From assembly GCF_014861395.1 (NCBI RefSeq), contig NZ_RRYV01000001.1, forward strand, positions 1-64,000: a stretch of DNA of 64,000 nt, given 5' to 3'. Source of the DNA: Psychrobacter sp. FME13. GTDB lineage: Bacteria > Pseudomonadota > Gammaproteobacteria > Pseudomonadales > Moraxellaceae. Shown here piece by piece: positions 1 to 9,961 of this stretch. Position 1 is the first letter of the stretch. Each line of letters opens with the position of its first letter. The notes under the pieces are model-generated. The model saw nothing but the letters and a program-made list of their open reading frames with translations. It ran no database searches and was not told where the DNA came from. Both the position numbers and the translations under genes were made by a program.

Positions 1-235
1 GTAATGAATTAACTTTGAGTTTTTCTGCTGTCTTAAATGATAATTTTTATAGTTAGTGTTCTACCGAAAAGATAGGCAACCAACTTTATTTTTTAACATT
101 CTGAATCAGCAAAAATCCACACAAGTTGTTCTTTAGTTATGCTTTTAAATAATGCCTGACACTGTCGTCCAGTGCTAGTATTTTCAATCTAACTAGTCTT
201 AGCCAATATGGCTTATCCTATTTAGCGAGCTGACT
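1..235 (-). other. probable rRNA operon leader (16S gene lies left of the window)
   Basis: This stretch has no coding sequence. It lies downstream, on the minus strand, of two strong tandem promoters and runs off the left edge. It reads like the A+T-rich leader that precedes 16S rRNA in Moraxellaceae. No 16S sequence is inside the window, so the assignment is inference from promoter strength and the absence of an ORF. A leader for a tRNA or another stable RNA operon is the main alternative. Confidence 0.5.
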
Positions 236-263
236 ATCATATCATGATTTAATAGTCTGTCAA
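236..263 (-). promoter_or_regulatory. sigma70 promoter (proximal of a tandem pair)
   Basis: On the minus strand, TTGACA (258-263) is followed after 16 bp by TATGAT (236-241). The -35 is perfect and the -10 has one mismatch. It points off the left edge with no ORF in front of it. With the stronger promoter 120 bp upstream it forms the P1/P2 arrangement usual for rRNA operons. Confidence 0.55.
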
Positions 264-355
264 CTTCTTTTTTAATCTCGTTTCATTGAGTTAACTGGGT
301 TCTATTTAGGTAATTAATACCCCGCTTAACGCCAGTTCTCCCTAATGAGGTGCGT

Positions 356-383
356 ATTATAGACGCTTTATACTGTAAGTCAA
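356..383 (-). promoter_or_regulatory. strong sigma70 promoter (distal of a tandem pair, rrn-like)
   Basis: On the minus strand, TTGACT (378-383), a 16-bp spacer and TATAAT (356-361) are followed by a G+C-containing discriminator (ACGCACCTC). Upstream DNA (384-400) is A/T-rich like an UP element. Near-consensus hexamers, a short spacer and a GC discriminator are typical of growth-rate-regulated rRNA promoters. The transcript reads off the left edge. Confidence 0.65.
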
Positions 384-538
384 GAAGTTATTTTATTTAG
401 TTTGAAGTGTTCGTTTCACCACTTCTTTTAAATAGCCTTCCCTTTCGACTGGGTGGCTTTATACGGAGTTTGAGATATAAAACAAGGGGGAATACTAAAT
501 AACCTTAATCTATTTATTGAAGGTAGCAACAAACTCAT

Positions 539-567
539 AAAAAAAGAGCCTACCTAACGGTAAGCCC
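539..567 (-). terminator. rho-independent terminator of rlmJ-pssA
   Basis: Read on the minus strand, a nine-pair stem (two G-U pairs) with a four-base loop at 546-567 is followed by seven T (539-545). It lies about 70 bp beyond the pssA stop codon. Confidence 0.75.
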
Positions 568-635
568 TTTGATATACGATAATTTGATATACGACAATAT
601 ACGATTTTTCAATATAGGTGTTATAGAAAGCAGTA

Positions 636-1538
636 TTAGCCTTTTACTTTCGTTTTAACCGTCGTTACGATTCCTGACAAGGCGTAGATAATACCAATGG
701 CTAGTATACCGACAGGAATATCATATAACACGATACTCATGATCAGCACACCAATGATCAGCACTACGAAAGGTACTTTCTTTTTGTCAAACTCTTTAAA
801 GCTATAATATTTGACGTTACTCACCATTAGTAAACCACAAATCACTACCCAGCTCGCGAATAATAGCATGACCGCTGTATCGTACTGACCAATCCATTCA
901 TTATGATCGACAGCAACCATGACAGCAGAAGTAACTAAGATAGCAGCAAGTGGACTGGCCAAACCAACAAAGTACTTTTTATCAACTTCGCCAATCTGTA
1001 CATTAAACCGTGCAAGACGAAAAGCACCGCAAGCCGTGAATACAAAAGCACAGCCGATACCGATACGCCCTAATGGCTCTAAAGCAAAGCTATAAATCAA
1101 AATGGCTGGTGCCACGCCGAACGCTAACATATCTGCTAAAGAATCATACTGCTCACCAAAAGGGCTTTGGGCGTTAAGCATACGCGCGACACGACCATCA
1201 GCACCGTCCAGAATAGCAGATAAGAAGATAGCTAAAGATGCTTTATAAAACTCACCTTGGGTACTGGCCAAAATTGAATAAAATCCTGACAGTAGTGATA
1301 AGGTTGTAATCAAATTAGGTGCTAAATAGACACCACGACTCACTATACGCTGACCTTCAGCAACTTCTGCCTCAATCACCTCAAACGTCAAACCATCATA
1401 ACTGTCATTATTCGCTAGGCGGATATTGAGATCTTGTTCATCAATAAAAGGCGGCTGAGCTGCTGCACGATCTTGTGATACCTCTTCATTTGGCGTCGAG
1501 TTATTTGATTGTTCTTTGGGTGATTGCAGGTTAGTCAT
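636..1538 (-). CDS. pssA: CDP-diacylglycerol--serine O-phosphatidyltransferase
   Basis: Makes phosphatidylserine from CDP-diacylglycerol and L-serine, the first committed step to phosphatidylethanolamine, in the inner membrane. The 300-residue protein has the CDP-alcohol phosphotransferase signature DGRVAR-(8)-G-(3)-D-(3)-D at about residues 114-135, with all metal-binding Asp residues present. A hydrophilic N-terminal tail of about 70 residues precedes several membrane helices, as in the short PssA type of Gram-negative bacteria that also have IlvC nearby, not the soluble E. coli type. It lies 10 bp downstream of rlmJ, so the two are probably co-transcribed and end at the terminator at 539-567. 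Confidence 0.93.
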   Translation of the reverse strand: MTNLQSPKEQSNNSTPNEEVSQDRAAAQPPFIDEQDLNIRLANNDSYDGLTFEVIEAEVAEGQRIVSRGVYLAPNLITTLSLLSGFYSILASTQGEFYKASLAIFLSAILDGADGRVARMLNAQSPFGEQYDSLADMLAFGVAPAILIYSFALEPLGRIGIGCAFVFTACGAFRLARFNVQIGEVDKKYFVGLASPLAAILVTSAVMVAVDHNEWIGQYDTAVMLLFASWVVICGLLMVSNVKYYSFKEFDKKKVPFVVLIIGVLIMSIVLYDIPVGILAIGIIYALSGIVTTVKTKVKG

Positions 1539-1548
1539 TTGAATATCC

Positions 1549-2424
1549 TTATTCGCCTACTAACCAGCGCACATTGGTCGCACTATCAGGTGTTAATTCT
1601 GGCGCATCCGCTACTTTGAGTGCAGGTTGTAAGAAACGCTGTATCTCACGTGCATGGTTATCAAACTGCCAAGGCGGGTTGATTACCAATAGACCCGTAC
1701 CGTTGAGACCAACGGCAACGTCATTCGGATAAACATTCAATTCGCAAACCAACTGACGGCGCATCTCAGTACGTTTCAGCTTTTTGTAAAACAACTCAAC
1801 GGCTTCAATGTTTTTGATAGGGAACCAAAGCGCATAAGTGCCTTGTGGCCATTTATTATAAGCAGCAACCAACAAGTCAATGAGGCGGGTAAAGTCTTTA
1901 TGCTCTTGCTCATACGGTGGATCCAGAAAAATCAGACCGCGTTTTTCTTTTGGTGGAATAACTGCAGTAATACCTTCAAAGGCGTCACGATGATGAATAC
2001 CAATTGGCAGTTTATACAGCTGATAATTCAGCGCATCATATTCGCTAGCTTTGGCCTCAAAGGCTTCGCCACGAACGCCTGCATCTGGATTTTGTTCAAC
2101 ATGATGAGCAATCCACCAAGGAGATCCCGGATAAACTTTATTGTCATAAGTAAATCGAGCTTGCTTGATACCTTCCATATACTGCTTGACGGCAGCAGGC
2201 GCTTTTTCGGTATCCGCATTTAGTAAAGCTTGAATACCACCTTTGGCTTCACCTGTCTTACGCGACTCCTCACTGCTTAGTGAATACAGTCCACGACCGC
2301 CATAAGCGTCAAGCACATAAAAAGGTTTGTTTTTTTGCCCTAATTGATTAAGTAATTGCACCAATAAAATGTGTTTGACCACATCAGCAAAGTTACCAGC
2401 GTGGTAGGCGTGTTTATAGTTCAT
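1549..2424 (-). CDS. rlmJ: 23S rRNA (adenine(2030)-N(6))-methyltransferase
   Basis: Methylates N6 of A2030 in 23S rRNA using S-adenosylmethionine. The 291-residue protein begins with the family-specific N-terminus MNYKHAYHAGNFADVVKH and has the N6-adenine methyltransferase catalytic motif DPPY (in FLDPPYEQEH, about residue 168). Length fits E. coli RlmJ (YhiR, 280 residues). It is the first gene of the rlmJ-pssA pair. The start is the only Met that preserves the conserved N-terminus. The cytoplasmic role and substrate come from the family. Confidence 0.93.
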   Translation of the reverse strand: MNYKHAYHAGNFADVVKHILLVQLLNQLGQKNKPFYVLDAYGGRGLYSLSSEESRKTGEAKGGIQALLNADTEKAPAAVKQYMEGIKQARFTYDNKVYPGSPWWIAHHVEQNPDAGVRGEAFEAKASEYDALNYQLYKLPIGIHHRDAFEGITAVIPPKEKRGLIFLDPPYEQEHKDFTRLIDLLVAAYNKWPQGTYALWFPIKNIEAVELFYKKLKRTEMRRQLVCELNVYPNDVAVGLNGTGLLVINPPWQFDNHAREIQRFLQPALKVADAPELTPDSATNVRWLVGE

Positions 2425-2564
2425 AATCTCAAAAGTTTAAATAAGAAAAATTGCATCTATGGTAGCATAGGCAGAATAAAATATAATGTGGTTTTGGTAA
2501 GTACTTTCAATAAAAAGTATTGATTGCTGGTTGATTAATCGCTAATCGACAATAATGAGACGAC

Positions 2565-3320
2565 ATGACTAAAATTATTAGTAACCTTAATGTGACAGGG
2601 TTGATGGTCAAGCATCCAATAGGTGCTGACAATCCACCTTTGCTTGCGCCCTGTGTTCATGAGACAAAAGATAAATCATCCACTCAGCACACCTTGCAAA
2701 TATCTGACTTTGCTGTTCGTTGGGAGGATAAACTGACGGATGAACAGCTCGATAAGTTTGTTAATGATGGTTGGCTCATCATTGATGATGTGTTTAGTCG
2801 TACTGCGTTATTAGCCTTGCAAGCAGAAAGTGGGTTTATTGAGTATCGTGATGCTGAGCTGACCGCGGGTGTGCGTCTCAGCGATATTCGCGGTGATAGA
2901 ATCCGCTGGATTACCGAAAACTTCTTTGCAGGCTATTACTATCTACAAAGCATCAACGCTTTGGCCTCGCTATTCAATCGTAGCTTGTTCGCTGGTATTC
3001 GTCATAGTGAAGCGCATTATGCCTGCTATCCGGCAGGATTTGGCTATCAATGGCACAGTGACAACCCTACTGGACGTGACGAGCGCGTTATTTCAGCCGT
3101 GTTTTATCTCAACGATCAATGGTCATCTGATAATGGTGGCGCATTAGAAGTCGTCGACAAACATGGCGTTCATCACAATGTTTTGCCAGTTGCTAACCGA
3201 CTGGTAATATTTGATAGCGACTTGCAGCATCAAGTACAAATCGCCCATAGGCAACGCTATTCTATTGCAACTTGGATGCGCCGCGATAGCTTAGTGCCCT
3301 TTGTTGAAGAACATCCGTAG
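2565..3320 (+). CDS. 2OG-Fe(II) oxygenase (prolyl-4-hydroxylase-like)
   Basis: Likely a cytoplasmic iron- and 2-oxoglutarate-dependent dioxygenase; substrate unknown. In 251 residues the double-stranded beta-helix carries the iron triad: HSD (about 164-166) and the His of LQHQV (about 222). The Arg in RYSIATWMR (about 232) would bind the 2-oxoglutarate carboxylate. A GGALEVVD strand lies between them, as in the P4Hc/PKHD group. The first 35 residues are unlike the fold and could mean a later start. It stands alone, divergent from rlmJ, with 180 bp before dapE. Roles in translation-factor hydroxylation or the hypoxia response are possible, but nothing here selects one. Confidence 0.8.
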   Translation: MTKIISNLNVTGLMVKHPIGADNPPLLAPCVHETKDKSSTQHTLQISDFAVRWEDKLTDEQLDKFVNDGWLIIDDVFSRTALLALQAESGFIEYRDAELTAGVRLSDIRGDRIRWITENFFAGYYYLQSINALASLFNRSLFAGIRHSEAHYACYPAGFGYQWHSDNPTGRDERVISAVFYLNDQWSSDNGGALEVVDKHGVHHNVLPVANRLVIFDSDLQHQVQIAHRQRYSIATWMRRDSLVPFVEEHP

Positions 3321-3486
3321 ATTATTATCTAGCTTGTGTATAAGCAATATATTCTAGGATTTGTTGAACTTTCAAATGTGGTGGTGCTATTTTAGCGACC
3401 AGCAGTCCTAATATTTGAATATTTAACAGACCCTACTCGTCTATCGAATTGTCTATCGAAAAAAGTATTAAAAATTAACTTGATAA

Positions 3487-4719
<1,233 letters not shown>

Positions 4720-4738
4720 CAGCTCCTTATTATCATTG

Positions 4739-4776
4739 AAAAAGCGCCAAATCTGAATTAGATTTGGCGCTTTTTT
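4739..4776. terminator. bidirectional rho-independent terminator
   Basis: Perfect 11-bp stem (4744-4754 with 4760-4770), five-base loop, six T on the plus side and five A on the other. It sits between the convergent dapE and the GyrI-like gene and serves both. Confidence 0.9.
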
Positions 4777-4807
4777 ATTACTTTAACCAACTCAATAAAT
4801 ACCAGAT

Positions 4808-5311
4808 TTACTCAATACCAATATAGACATCGACTTGACCGTATTCTAGATTACCATCGATATAATGTTCAAAATCCACCTTAAAAGTGCGGGTATGCTC
4901 ACAATCTGGTGCATTGAAATACTCCCAAGCACTTTCCCATGCATTCATCACAGTATTTGGCATGTGCCCTTCTTGAGAAAATACCAAGTACTTGCCTGCA
5001 GGAATCTCAACTGTTACTAGCTTACTAGCATTGGCCACACTGTCGCTGCCTGACTGAGCGTCTTGCTCGCTAGCGGTTTTCCAACTGGCCACAACGTCAA
5101 ACGCTCCTGCTAGATCATCGCTTTCGTAGTTGTGATAGACACCATAAATATCTTCACCTTCAGGGAGCTGACCGACATGGTTTTGATAAAACTTTTGCCA
5201 TAACCGACCTAACTTAGCCGTTTCATGGCTTATTTCAGCATTATTAGTGGTACGAACGCTGATACCGCTACAAGCTATTGCTTCTGGTAGCTCTTTAATT
5301 TGTGATGTCAT
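4808..5311 (-). CDS. GyrI-like / effector-binding domain protein
   Basis: The 167-residue protein is a stand-alone effector-binding domain of the AraC-E_bind/GyrI type (YdeE-like). Diagnostic features are the conserved opening with early KLGRLWQKF, the middle IYGVYHNYESD, the VEIPAGKYLVF strand and the closing VDVYIGIE. Such proteins bind small hydrophobic ligands without a DNA-binding domain, and some inhibit gyrase or hydrolyse cyclopropanoid toxins. No HTH is present, so it is not a regulator by itself. It is 76 bp downstream of iscX in the same direction and may share its transcript. Confidence 0.75.
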   Translation of the reverse strand: MTSQIKELPEAIACSGISVRTTNNAEISHETAKLGRLWQKFYQNHVGQLPEGEDIYGVYHNYESDDLAGAFDVVASWKTASEQDAQSGSDSVANASKLVTVEIPAGKYLVFSQEGHMPNTVMNAWESAWEYFNAPDCEHTRTFKVDFEHYIDGNLEYGQVDVYIGIE

Positions 5312-5387
5312 GATGCGGCCTTTTCTATCTGTTTATTTAGTCTTCTATTTCTATTAATGCTAATACTGGTACTGAAAAGCCTAACGA

Positions 5388-5597
5388 TCAATCTGCTTCA
5401 TCAATCCAGTTCATTTGAATGGCTTCTAGGATGCCTTCATTTGATTTTTGCGGATCATCATCGAAGCCTTCTAGTTCAGTAACCCAGCGATGCAAGTCCG
5501 TAAAACGAATGTATTGCGGATCTGTTTCTGGGAATTTTTCATAAAGCTCAATAGCGATATCTAAGCTATCTGTCCATTTTAATTTTTGCGGGATCAT
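5388..5597 (-). CDS. iscX: Fe-S cluster assembly protein IscX
   Basis: Small acidic protein (69 residues; E. coli IscX is 66) that binds IscS and iron and tunes cysteine desulfurase activity. The family pattern is visible: [18 protein letters not shown], then DP..IRFTDLH.WV..LE.FDDDP, then [14 protein letters not shown]. It normally ends an isc operon after fdx. Here no other isc gene is adjacent, so it is separated from the cluster. An AGGAG-type ribosome-binding site precedes the ATG. Confidence 0.93.
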   Translation of the reverse strand: MIPQKLKWTDSLDIAIELYEKFPETDPQYIRFTDLHRWVTELEGFDDDPQKSNEGILEAIQMNWIDEAD

Positions 5598-5729
5598 AGT
5601 GGCTCCTCATTTTTAACCATTTTAATAAGATAGTCTTGATAAGATAGTTTTAACAATTTGATGGATACTATTTTATCAAAATTCAGCAAATGATTATAGC
5701 CAAGTTATTTATATGTCAGCTTATGATAT

Positions 5730-6266
5730 CTACACTGGTTTGGCAGACTTTAAAGCAGATTGGTGTGTGTTCCATGTGGTAATCGTATCAGTCATATGCT
5801 CCCCTACCATATCCAATATTTCTGGCGTACATTTGCCTTTTTTGTCTGCAAAAATAAACTTGGTCATACCAATACTCATCAGCTGGTTTTTTACAAAGAA
5901 ACGATGCTCAAAATATACGTACTTCTGATCCCATCCTGCGACTGTACTACTAAGTGTCACTTTATCCAAAAACTTGATTGGTTTTAGATAGACCATCTCC
6001 TGCATAGACATGATCCAATTCAATTTTTTAATGCCTTTTTGGTGACAGCGCGCCATGACCCAGCGTGTGATGTTTAGCTCAATGAATGATAAATAACGAT
6101 AATTAGGCAGGTGATCACGAAACCCCATATCATGCGGTAATACTCGATAGTGACGGACAGTCGGTTCGATCAAGGTTTCTATACTAATGCCCTCACCCGT
6201 TGACTGCTGCTTGAGTTGTTGCTTTAGTAAACTGACCATAATAAAAAAACGTATTAACATATTCAT
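5730..6266 (-). CDS. acyl-CoA thioesterase-like hotdog protein (4HBT family)
   Basis: A 178-residue single-hotdog thioesterase-like protein. The section RDHLPNYRYLSFIELNITRWVMAR resembles the hotdog helix, followed by IMSMQEMVYLKPIKFLDKVTLSSTVAGWDQKYVYFEHRFF strands. It looks like the THEM6/'acyl-ACP thioesterase' branch rather than YbgC. The first 15 residues (MNMLIRFFIMVSLLK) are hydrophobic, so the start could be later, or this is a membrane anchor. Transcribed alone on the minus strand; substrate unknown. Confidence 0.7.
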   Translation of the reverse strand: MNMLIRFFIMVSLLKQQLKQQSTGEGISIETLIEPTVRHYRVLPHDMGFRDHLPNYRYLSFIELNITRWVMARCHQKGIKKLNWIMSMQEMVYLKPIKFLDKVTLSSTVAGWDQKYVYFEHRFFVKNQLMSIGMTKFIFADKKGKCTPEILDMVGEHMTDTITTWNTHQSALKSAKPV

Positions 6267-6332
6267 AAGCAGCTCTCTTACCTTTTATTTTTTATACATA
6301 ATGATAAAATATGAATGCTTCATACTTTAACG

Positions 6333-6354
6333 CAAAAAAGCCACCTGAGTGACT
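6333..6354 (-). terminator. terminator of the pnt operon
   Basis: On the minus strand a short six-pair hairpin (6339-6344 with 6349-6354) precedes a run of six T, about 60 bp after the pntB stop codon. Confidence 0.65.
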
Positions 6355-6410
6355 TTCTTTATTTAAAAACTTATCTGTAAATAATAATAGCTAAAAACAT
6401 AGCTTAGAGA

Positions 6411-7811
6411 TTAATGACCGCCGCCATTGATAGTACGTACCATCTCTTCGACCATTTTCTTGGCATCACCAAATATCATCATGGTTTTGTCCATGTAGAA
6501 CAAGCTGTTATCAAGACCTGCATAACCAGTACTCATTGAGCGCTTGATGACCATGACCGTCTGGGCTTTACTGACTTCTAGAATCGGCATACCAAAGATT
6601 GGTGAGGTAGGATCATCTTTCGCAGATGGATTCACAACATCATTTGCACCAATAACCAAGACCACGTCTGTACTCGCGAAATCTGAGTTAATCTCGTCCA
6701 TTTCTAAAATATCATCGTAAGGTACATCCGCTTCAGCCAACAGGACGTTCATGTGCCCTGGCATACGACCCGCAACTGGGTGAATGGCAAAACGAACATT
6801 AACACCTTCTTCTTTTAATAACTCATACAACTCTTTTACTGCATTCTGTGCGCGGCCTTGCGCCATTCCATAACCTGGTACGATAACCACGTTACTGGCA
6901 TTAGACATGAGAAACCCTGCATCTTCTGCTGATCCTGCTTTGTAGTTCTTTGGCGCACCATCATCTCCGCCTGCAGCCACGGCTGACGTACCCATACCAC
7001 CAAACAAGACATTGAGTAGCGAGCGGTTCATGGCTTTACACATGATATAAGACAAAATCGCACCTGATGAACCGACTAGCGAACCTGCGATAATCAGCAT
7101 CGAGTTACCAAGGGTGAAACCAATACCTGCTGCTGCCCAACCTGAGAACGAGTTCAATAGTGATACCACTACTGGCATATCACCGCCACCGATTGGCGCA
7201 ATCCACATCCAACCAAAGATAACCGCAATCACTGCCATCGCATAAAATGCTGGTAATGAATCAGTGACGAAATACACGCCGCCAAAACCAATCATCGCAA
7301 TGAATAATAGCGCTTGGACAGGTTTTACCCAGCCGCCGACCAGTGTTTTCGCCCAGCTTTTTGCTGCCAATTTACCAAAGGCAAAGACTGAAGCTGAAAA
7401 AGTAATCGCACCGATGAAGCAACCAATAAATAGCTCAACACGGGCAACGGCACCATGCTGCTGCTCAGTGTGCAACACTGTCGCAAGTGCAATCGCAACC
7501 GCTGCCAAACCGACAAACGAATGCATCAAGGCAACCGTTTCTGGCATTTGAGTCATTGCGACTGTTTTCGCTTTCCACATGCCAACGACAGCACCCAAAA
7601 TCATCGCTCCGATAATCAACCAAAGCACAGGGCCTTCTGCTAAAAAAAATGTGGTCACGACAGCAATCGCCATCGCTGCCATACCAAAACGATTACCACG
7701 GATAGCCGTCTTTGGACTAGATAAACCACGTAGAGTTAAAACAAAAAGGATAGCGCCGACCAGATAAAACCAATCCGCATTTGCCGCAATCATTGCTGAA
7801 AAATCATTCAT
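6411..7811 (-). CDS. pntB: NAD(P) transhydrogenase subunit beta
   Basis: Membrane and NADP(H)-binding subunit of the proton-translocating transhydrogenase, which uses the proton gradient to drive NADPH formation from NADH. The 466-residue protein has about nine membrane helices in residues 10-275, then the soluble dIII domain with VIVPGYGMAQGRAQNAV (nucleotide fold, about 309), IHPVAGRMPGHMNVLLAEA and VLVIGANDVVNP. Its ATG overlaps the pntAB stop by 4 bp, so translation is coupled. It ends the pntAA-pntAB-pntB operon. Confidence 0.96.
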   Translation of the reverse strand: MNDFSAMIAANADWFYLVGAILFVLTLRGLSSPKTAIRGNRFGMAAMAIAVVTTFFLAEGPVLWLIIGAMILGAVVGMWKAKTVAMTQMPETVALMHSFVGLAAVAIALATVLHTEQQHGAVARVELFIGCFIGAITFSASVFAFGKLAAKSWAKTLVGGWVKPVQALLFIAMIGFGGVYFVTDSLPAFYAMAVIAVIFGWMWIAPIGGGDMPVVVSLLNSFSGWAAAGIGFTLGNSMLIIAGSLVGSSGAILSYIMCKAMNRSLLNVLFGGMGTSAVAAGGDDGAPKNYKAGSAEDAGFLMSNASNVVIVPGYGMAQGRAQNAVKELYELLKEEGVNVRFAIHPVAGRMPGHMNVLLAEADVPYDDILEMDEINSDFASTDVVLVIGANDVVNPSAKDDPTSPIFGMPILEVSKAQTVMVIKRSMSTGYAGLDNSLFYMDKTMMIFGDAKKMVEEMVRTINGGGH

Positions 7812-8197
7812 GCGTCGCCTCCAGTTTCAGTCGTATTCGCTTCAAGAACGGGTGCTTTTTTTGGTTTCGGTTTAAACATGGCAAGCATACGCTCAGTCAC
7901 GGCAAAACCACCGAAAATATTGATACTGGCAAGAAATACTGCAAAGGCACCCAGCAGACTGGTCGGTGTGAACATCGAGCCCTCAATCGTGACCGTTTGT
8001 AGCATCGCACCGACGATAACGATACTTGACAAAGCATTGGTTACTGCCATCAATGGCGTGTGCAATGCAGGCGTAACGCCCCAAACCACGTAGTATCCAA
8101 CAAAAATAGCGAGCACAAATACAGTGAAAATCGCTACAAATGGTGTGCTACTCATGGCAGCACCAGCTGGCGCTGCCGCTAAAATAGTGGCAATCAT
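7808..8197 (-). CDS. pntAB: NAD(P) transhydrogenase subunit alpha, membrane part
   Basis: This 129-residue protein is the membrane portion of the alpha subunit encoded separately from the NAD-binding part. Four helices are visible (about 19-38, 40-58, 64-80, 83-103), with VTNALSSIVIVGAM and GGFAVTERMLAMFK, typical of the dII domain. E. coli has these fused in one PntA; the split three-gene form is found in many proteobacteria, including Acinetobacter. It lies 88 bp after pntAA and overlaps pntB by 4 bp. Confidence 0.93.
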   Translation of the reverse strand: MIATILAAAPAGAAMSSTPFVAIFTVFVLAIFVGYYVVWGVTPALHTPLMAVTNALSSIVIVGAMLQTVTIEGSMFTPTSLLGAFAVFLASINIFGGFAVTERMLAMFKPKPKKAPVLEANTTETGGDA

Positions 8198-8285
8198 TTA
8201 ATCCTCCTAAAATTTATTCATATCTGGCAAATGTGTGGTGACAAAATGTATGGCAATAAGCTATAAAAACTTAGCTCGTCAAGCC

Positions 8286-9452
8286 TTAGCGTTTAGCGAG
8301 GCGTACTTGACTGTCATGTGTCACTGCCAGAGCTCCTTGAATCTCGTCTTCCATGTTTAGCGTAAGCGTCAATGCGCTTGCTGAATCACTACCGTTATCG
8401 TCTGTAGTGTCAGGTGTGATTAGCGTGGTGATAAAATTGACCAGGTTATTGGCATACAAATCTGAAGACTGTGCGGCGAGCATCGAGGGAATATTAGCCG
8501 CACCAACGATACGTACGCCGTTATCTGTAGTGATGGTTTCGTTGGGTACGCTGCCTTCGACGTTACCACCAGTACCAGCCGCCATATCGATCAGTACTGA
8601 ACCGGCCTTCATTTTGGCAAGGGTTGCGCCGTGTACCAGGCGAGGGGCGTTACGACCAGGAATCTGCGCGGTGGTAATGACGATGTCAGCATTGCTGAGT
8701 GCTTTGTCTACGACAGCGGATTGTTCTTTGATGTATTGTTCAGATGGCGTCCACGCATAGCCACCGGTAGACTTGGCTGTCTCAGCCTCTTCTGCGCTCA
8801 TCGGTACATCAAGCCATTTACCACCAAGTGACTCCACTTGTTCGCGTGCAGTCGGACGTAGATCACTGGCTTCTACCACTGCACCCAAACGCTTTGCCGT
8901 CGCAATCGCCTGCAAACCGGCAACACCAACGCCCAAGATAACGACCTTGGCTGGTTTGACTGTACCTGCTGAGGTCATAAACATCGGGAATGGACGTGAA
9001 TACTCATTGGCGGCCAGCAACACGGCTTTATAACCAGCAAGGTTGGCCTGAGATGACAGTACATCCATATTCTGTGCGCGTGACAGAGTACGAGGCAATA
9101 ATTCCATCGCAAATACAGTCGCGCCTTTGGCGGCATAAGTGTCAAGCTGAGTGTTGCGATATGGATCGAGCATGCCAATGACGATCTGACCAGACGACAA
9201 GCTTTGGGTGGCTTCAGCTGGTAAGTCATTGACGGTGGTAATAATCTTAGACTGGGTAATCACCTCGGTGCGACTACTGGCAATGTCGGCACCCGCAGCC
9301 TGATACAACGCATCAGCATAATATGCTGCCTGACCTGCACCTGACTGAATGACGACTTCAAATCCGAGTTTACGCAATTTTTTGACTGCGTCTGGGGTTA
9401 TGGCTACACGTCTCTCGCTCGTGATATCTGCACTGATTACACCGATTTTCAT
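8286..9452 (-). CDS. pntAA: NAD(P) transhydrogenase subunit alpha, NAD(H)-binding part
   Basis: Soluble dI domain of the transhydrogenase, related to alanine dehydrogenase. The protein has 388 residues and starts MKIGVISADITSERRVAITP. It shows the Rossmann motif VVILGVGVAGLQAIATAKRLGA (glycines about 172-177) and the mobile loop/contact segment RNAPRLV and GSVLIDMAAGTGGNVEGS. An A/G-rich ribosome-binding site (TAAGGAGACGG) lies just upstream of the ATG. First gene of the operon; the promoter must lie in 9453-9700. Confidence 0.95.
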   Translation of the reverse strand: MKIGVISADITSERRVAITPDAVKKLRKLGFEVVIQSGAGQAAYYADALYQAAGADIASSRTEVITQSKIITTVNDLPAEATQSLSSGQIVIGMLDPYRNTQLDTYAAKGATVFAMELLPRTLSRAQNMDVLSSQANLAGYKAVLLAANEYSRPFPMFMTSAGTVKPAKVVILGVGVAGLQAIATAKRLGAVVEASDLRPTAREQVESLGGKWLDVPMSAEEAETAKSTGGYAWTPSEQYIKEQSAVVDKALSNADIVITTAQIPGRNAPRLVHGATLAKMKAGSVLIDMAAGTGGNVEGSVPNETITTDNGVRIVGAANIPSMLAAQSSDLYANNLVNFITTLITPDTTDDNGSDSASALTLTLNMEDEIQGALAVTHDSQVRLAKR

Positions 9453-9961
9453 ACCGTCTCCTTACTTATGTCAAATGACTATATTTACGTCCCACAACTA
9501 CCGTTGATATTAATACCCTCAGCACCTAAAACAGCACAGTGGACATAAACCTCTAGTCGTGATTAATCCATTAGAGCGACCAAAGAACTATCAATTTAAT
9601 AAATGATATATAGTTTTTCATCATGCCTTTTTATTATAGAGATATCGTTCGTCAAGTTTCATCGTCTAATGATGACGCACAAGTAAAAGAAAAATTCAGT
9701 GATTTGTGTCATCTCTCAATCTTTATTGTTATATTGAGAATTTTTATTTTTCAGAAATACACAATATTTTGTACCATCTAGCCTATCGATATTCTTCGTA
9801 ACCCTTTAAATTTATACATATTCTAAGCCTAATATAAAAAACCTAAAACAGTGATGAGTCAGTCAATTTCCTCCTCTAACTACCGTATAATAGAAACAAT
9901 AAACATTTTGATACCTCCATTGTTAATTTGGATTATTGACTCACTATAATAAGGAGTAACC
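9453..9961. other. intergenic region between divergent pntAA and yaaA
   Basis: No gene is visible in these 509 bp. The region is A/T-rich and must hold the promoters of the divergent pnt operon and yaaA. Near yaaA there are candidate hexamers (TATAAT around 9886, TTGACT and TATAAT at 9937-9950), and AAGGAG sits 5 bp before the yaaA ATG. No OxyR-type palindrome was identified with confidence. Confidence 0.5.
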
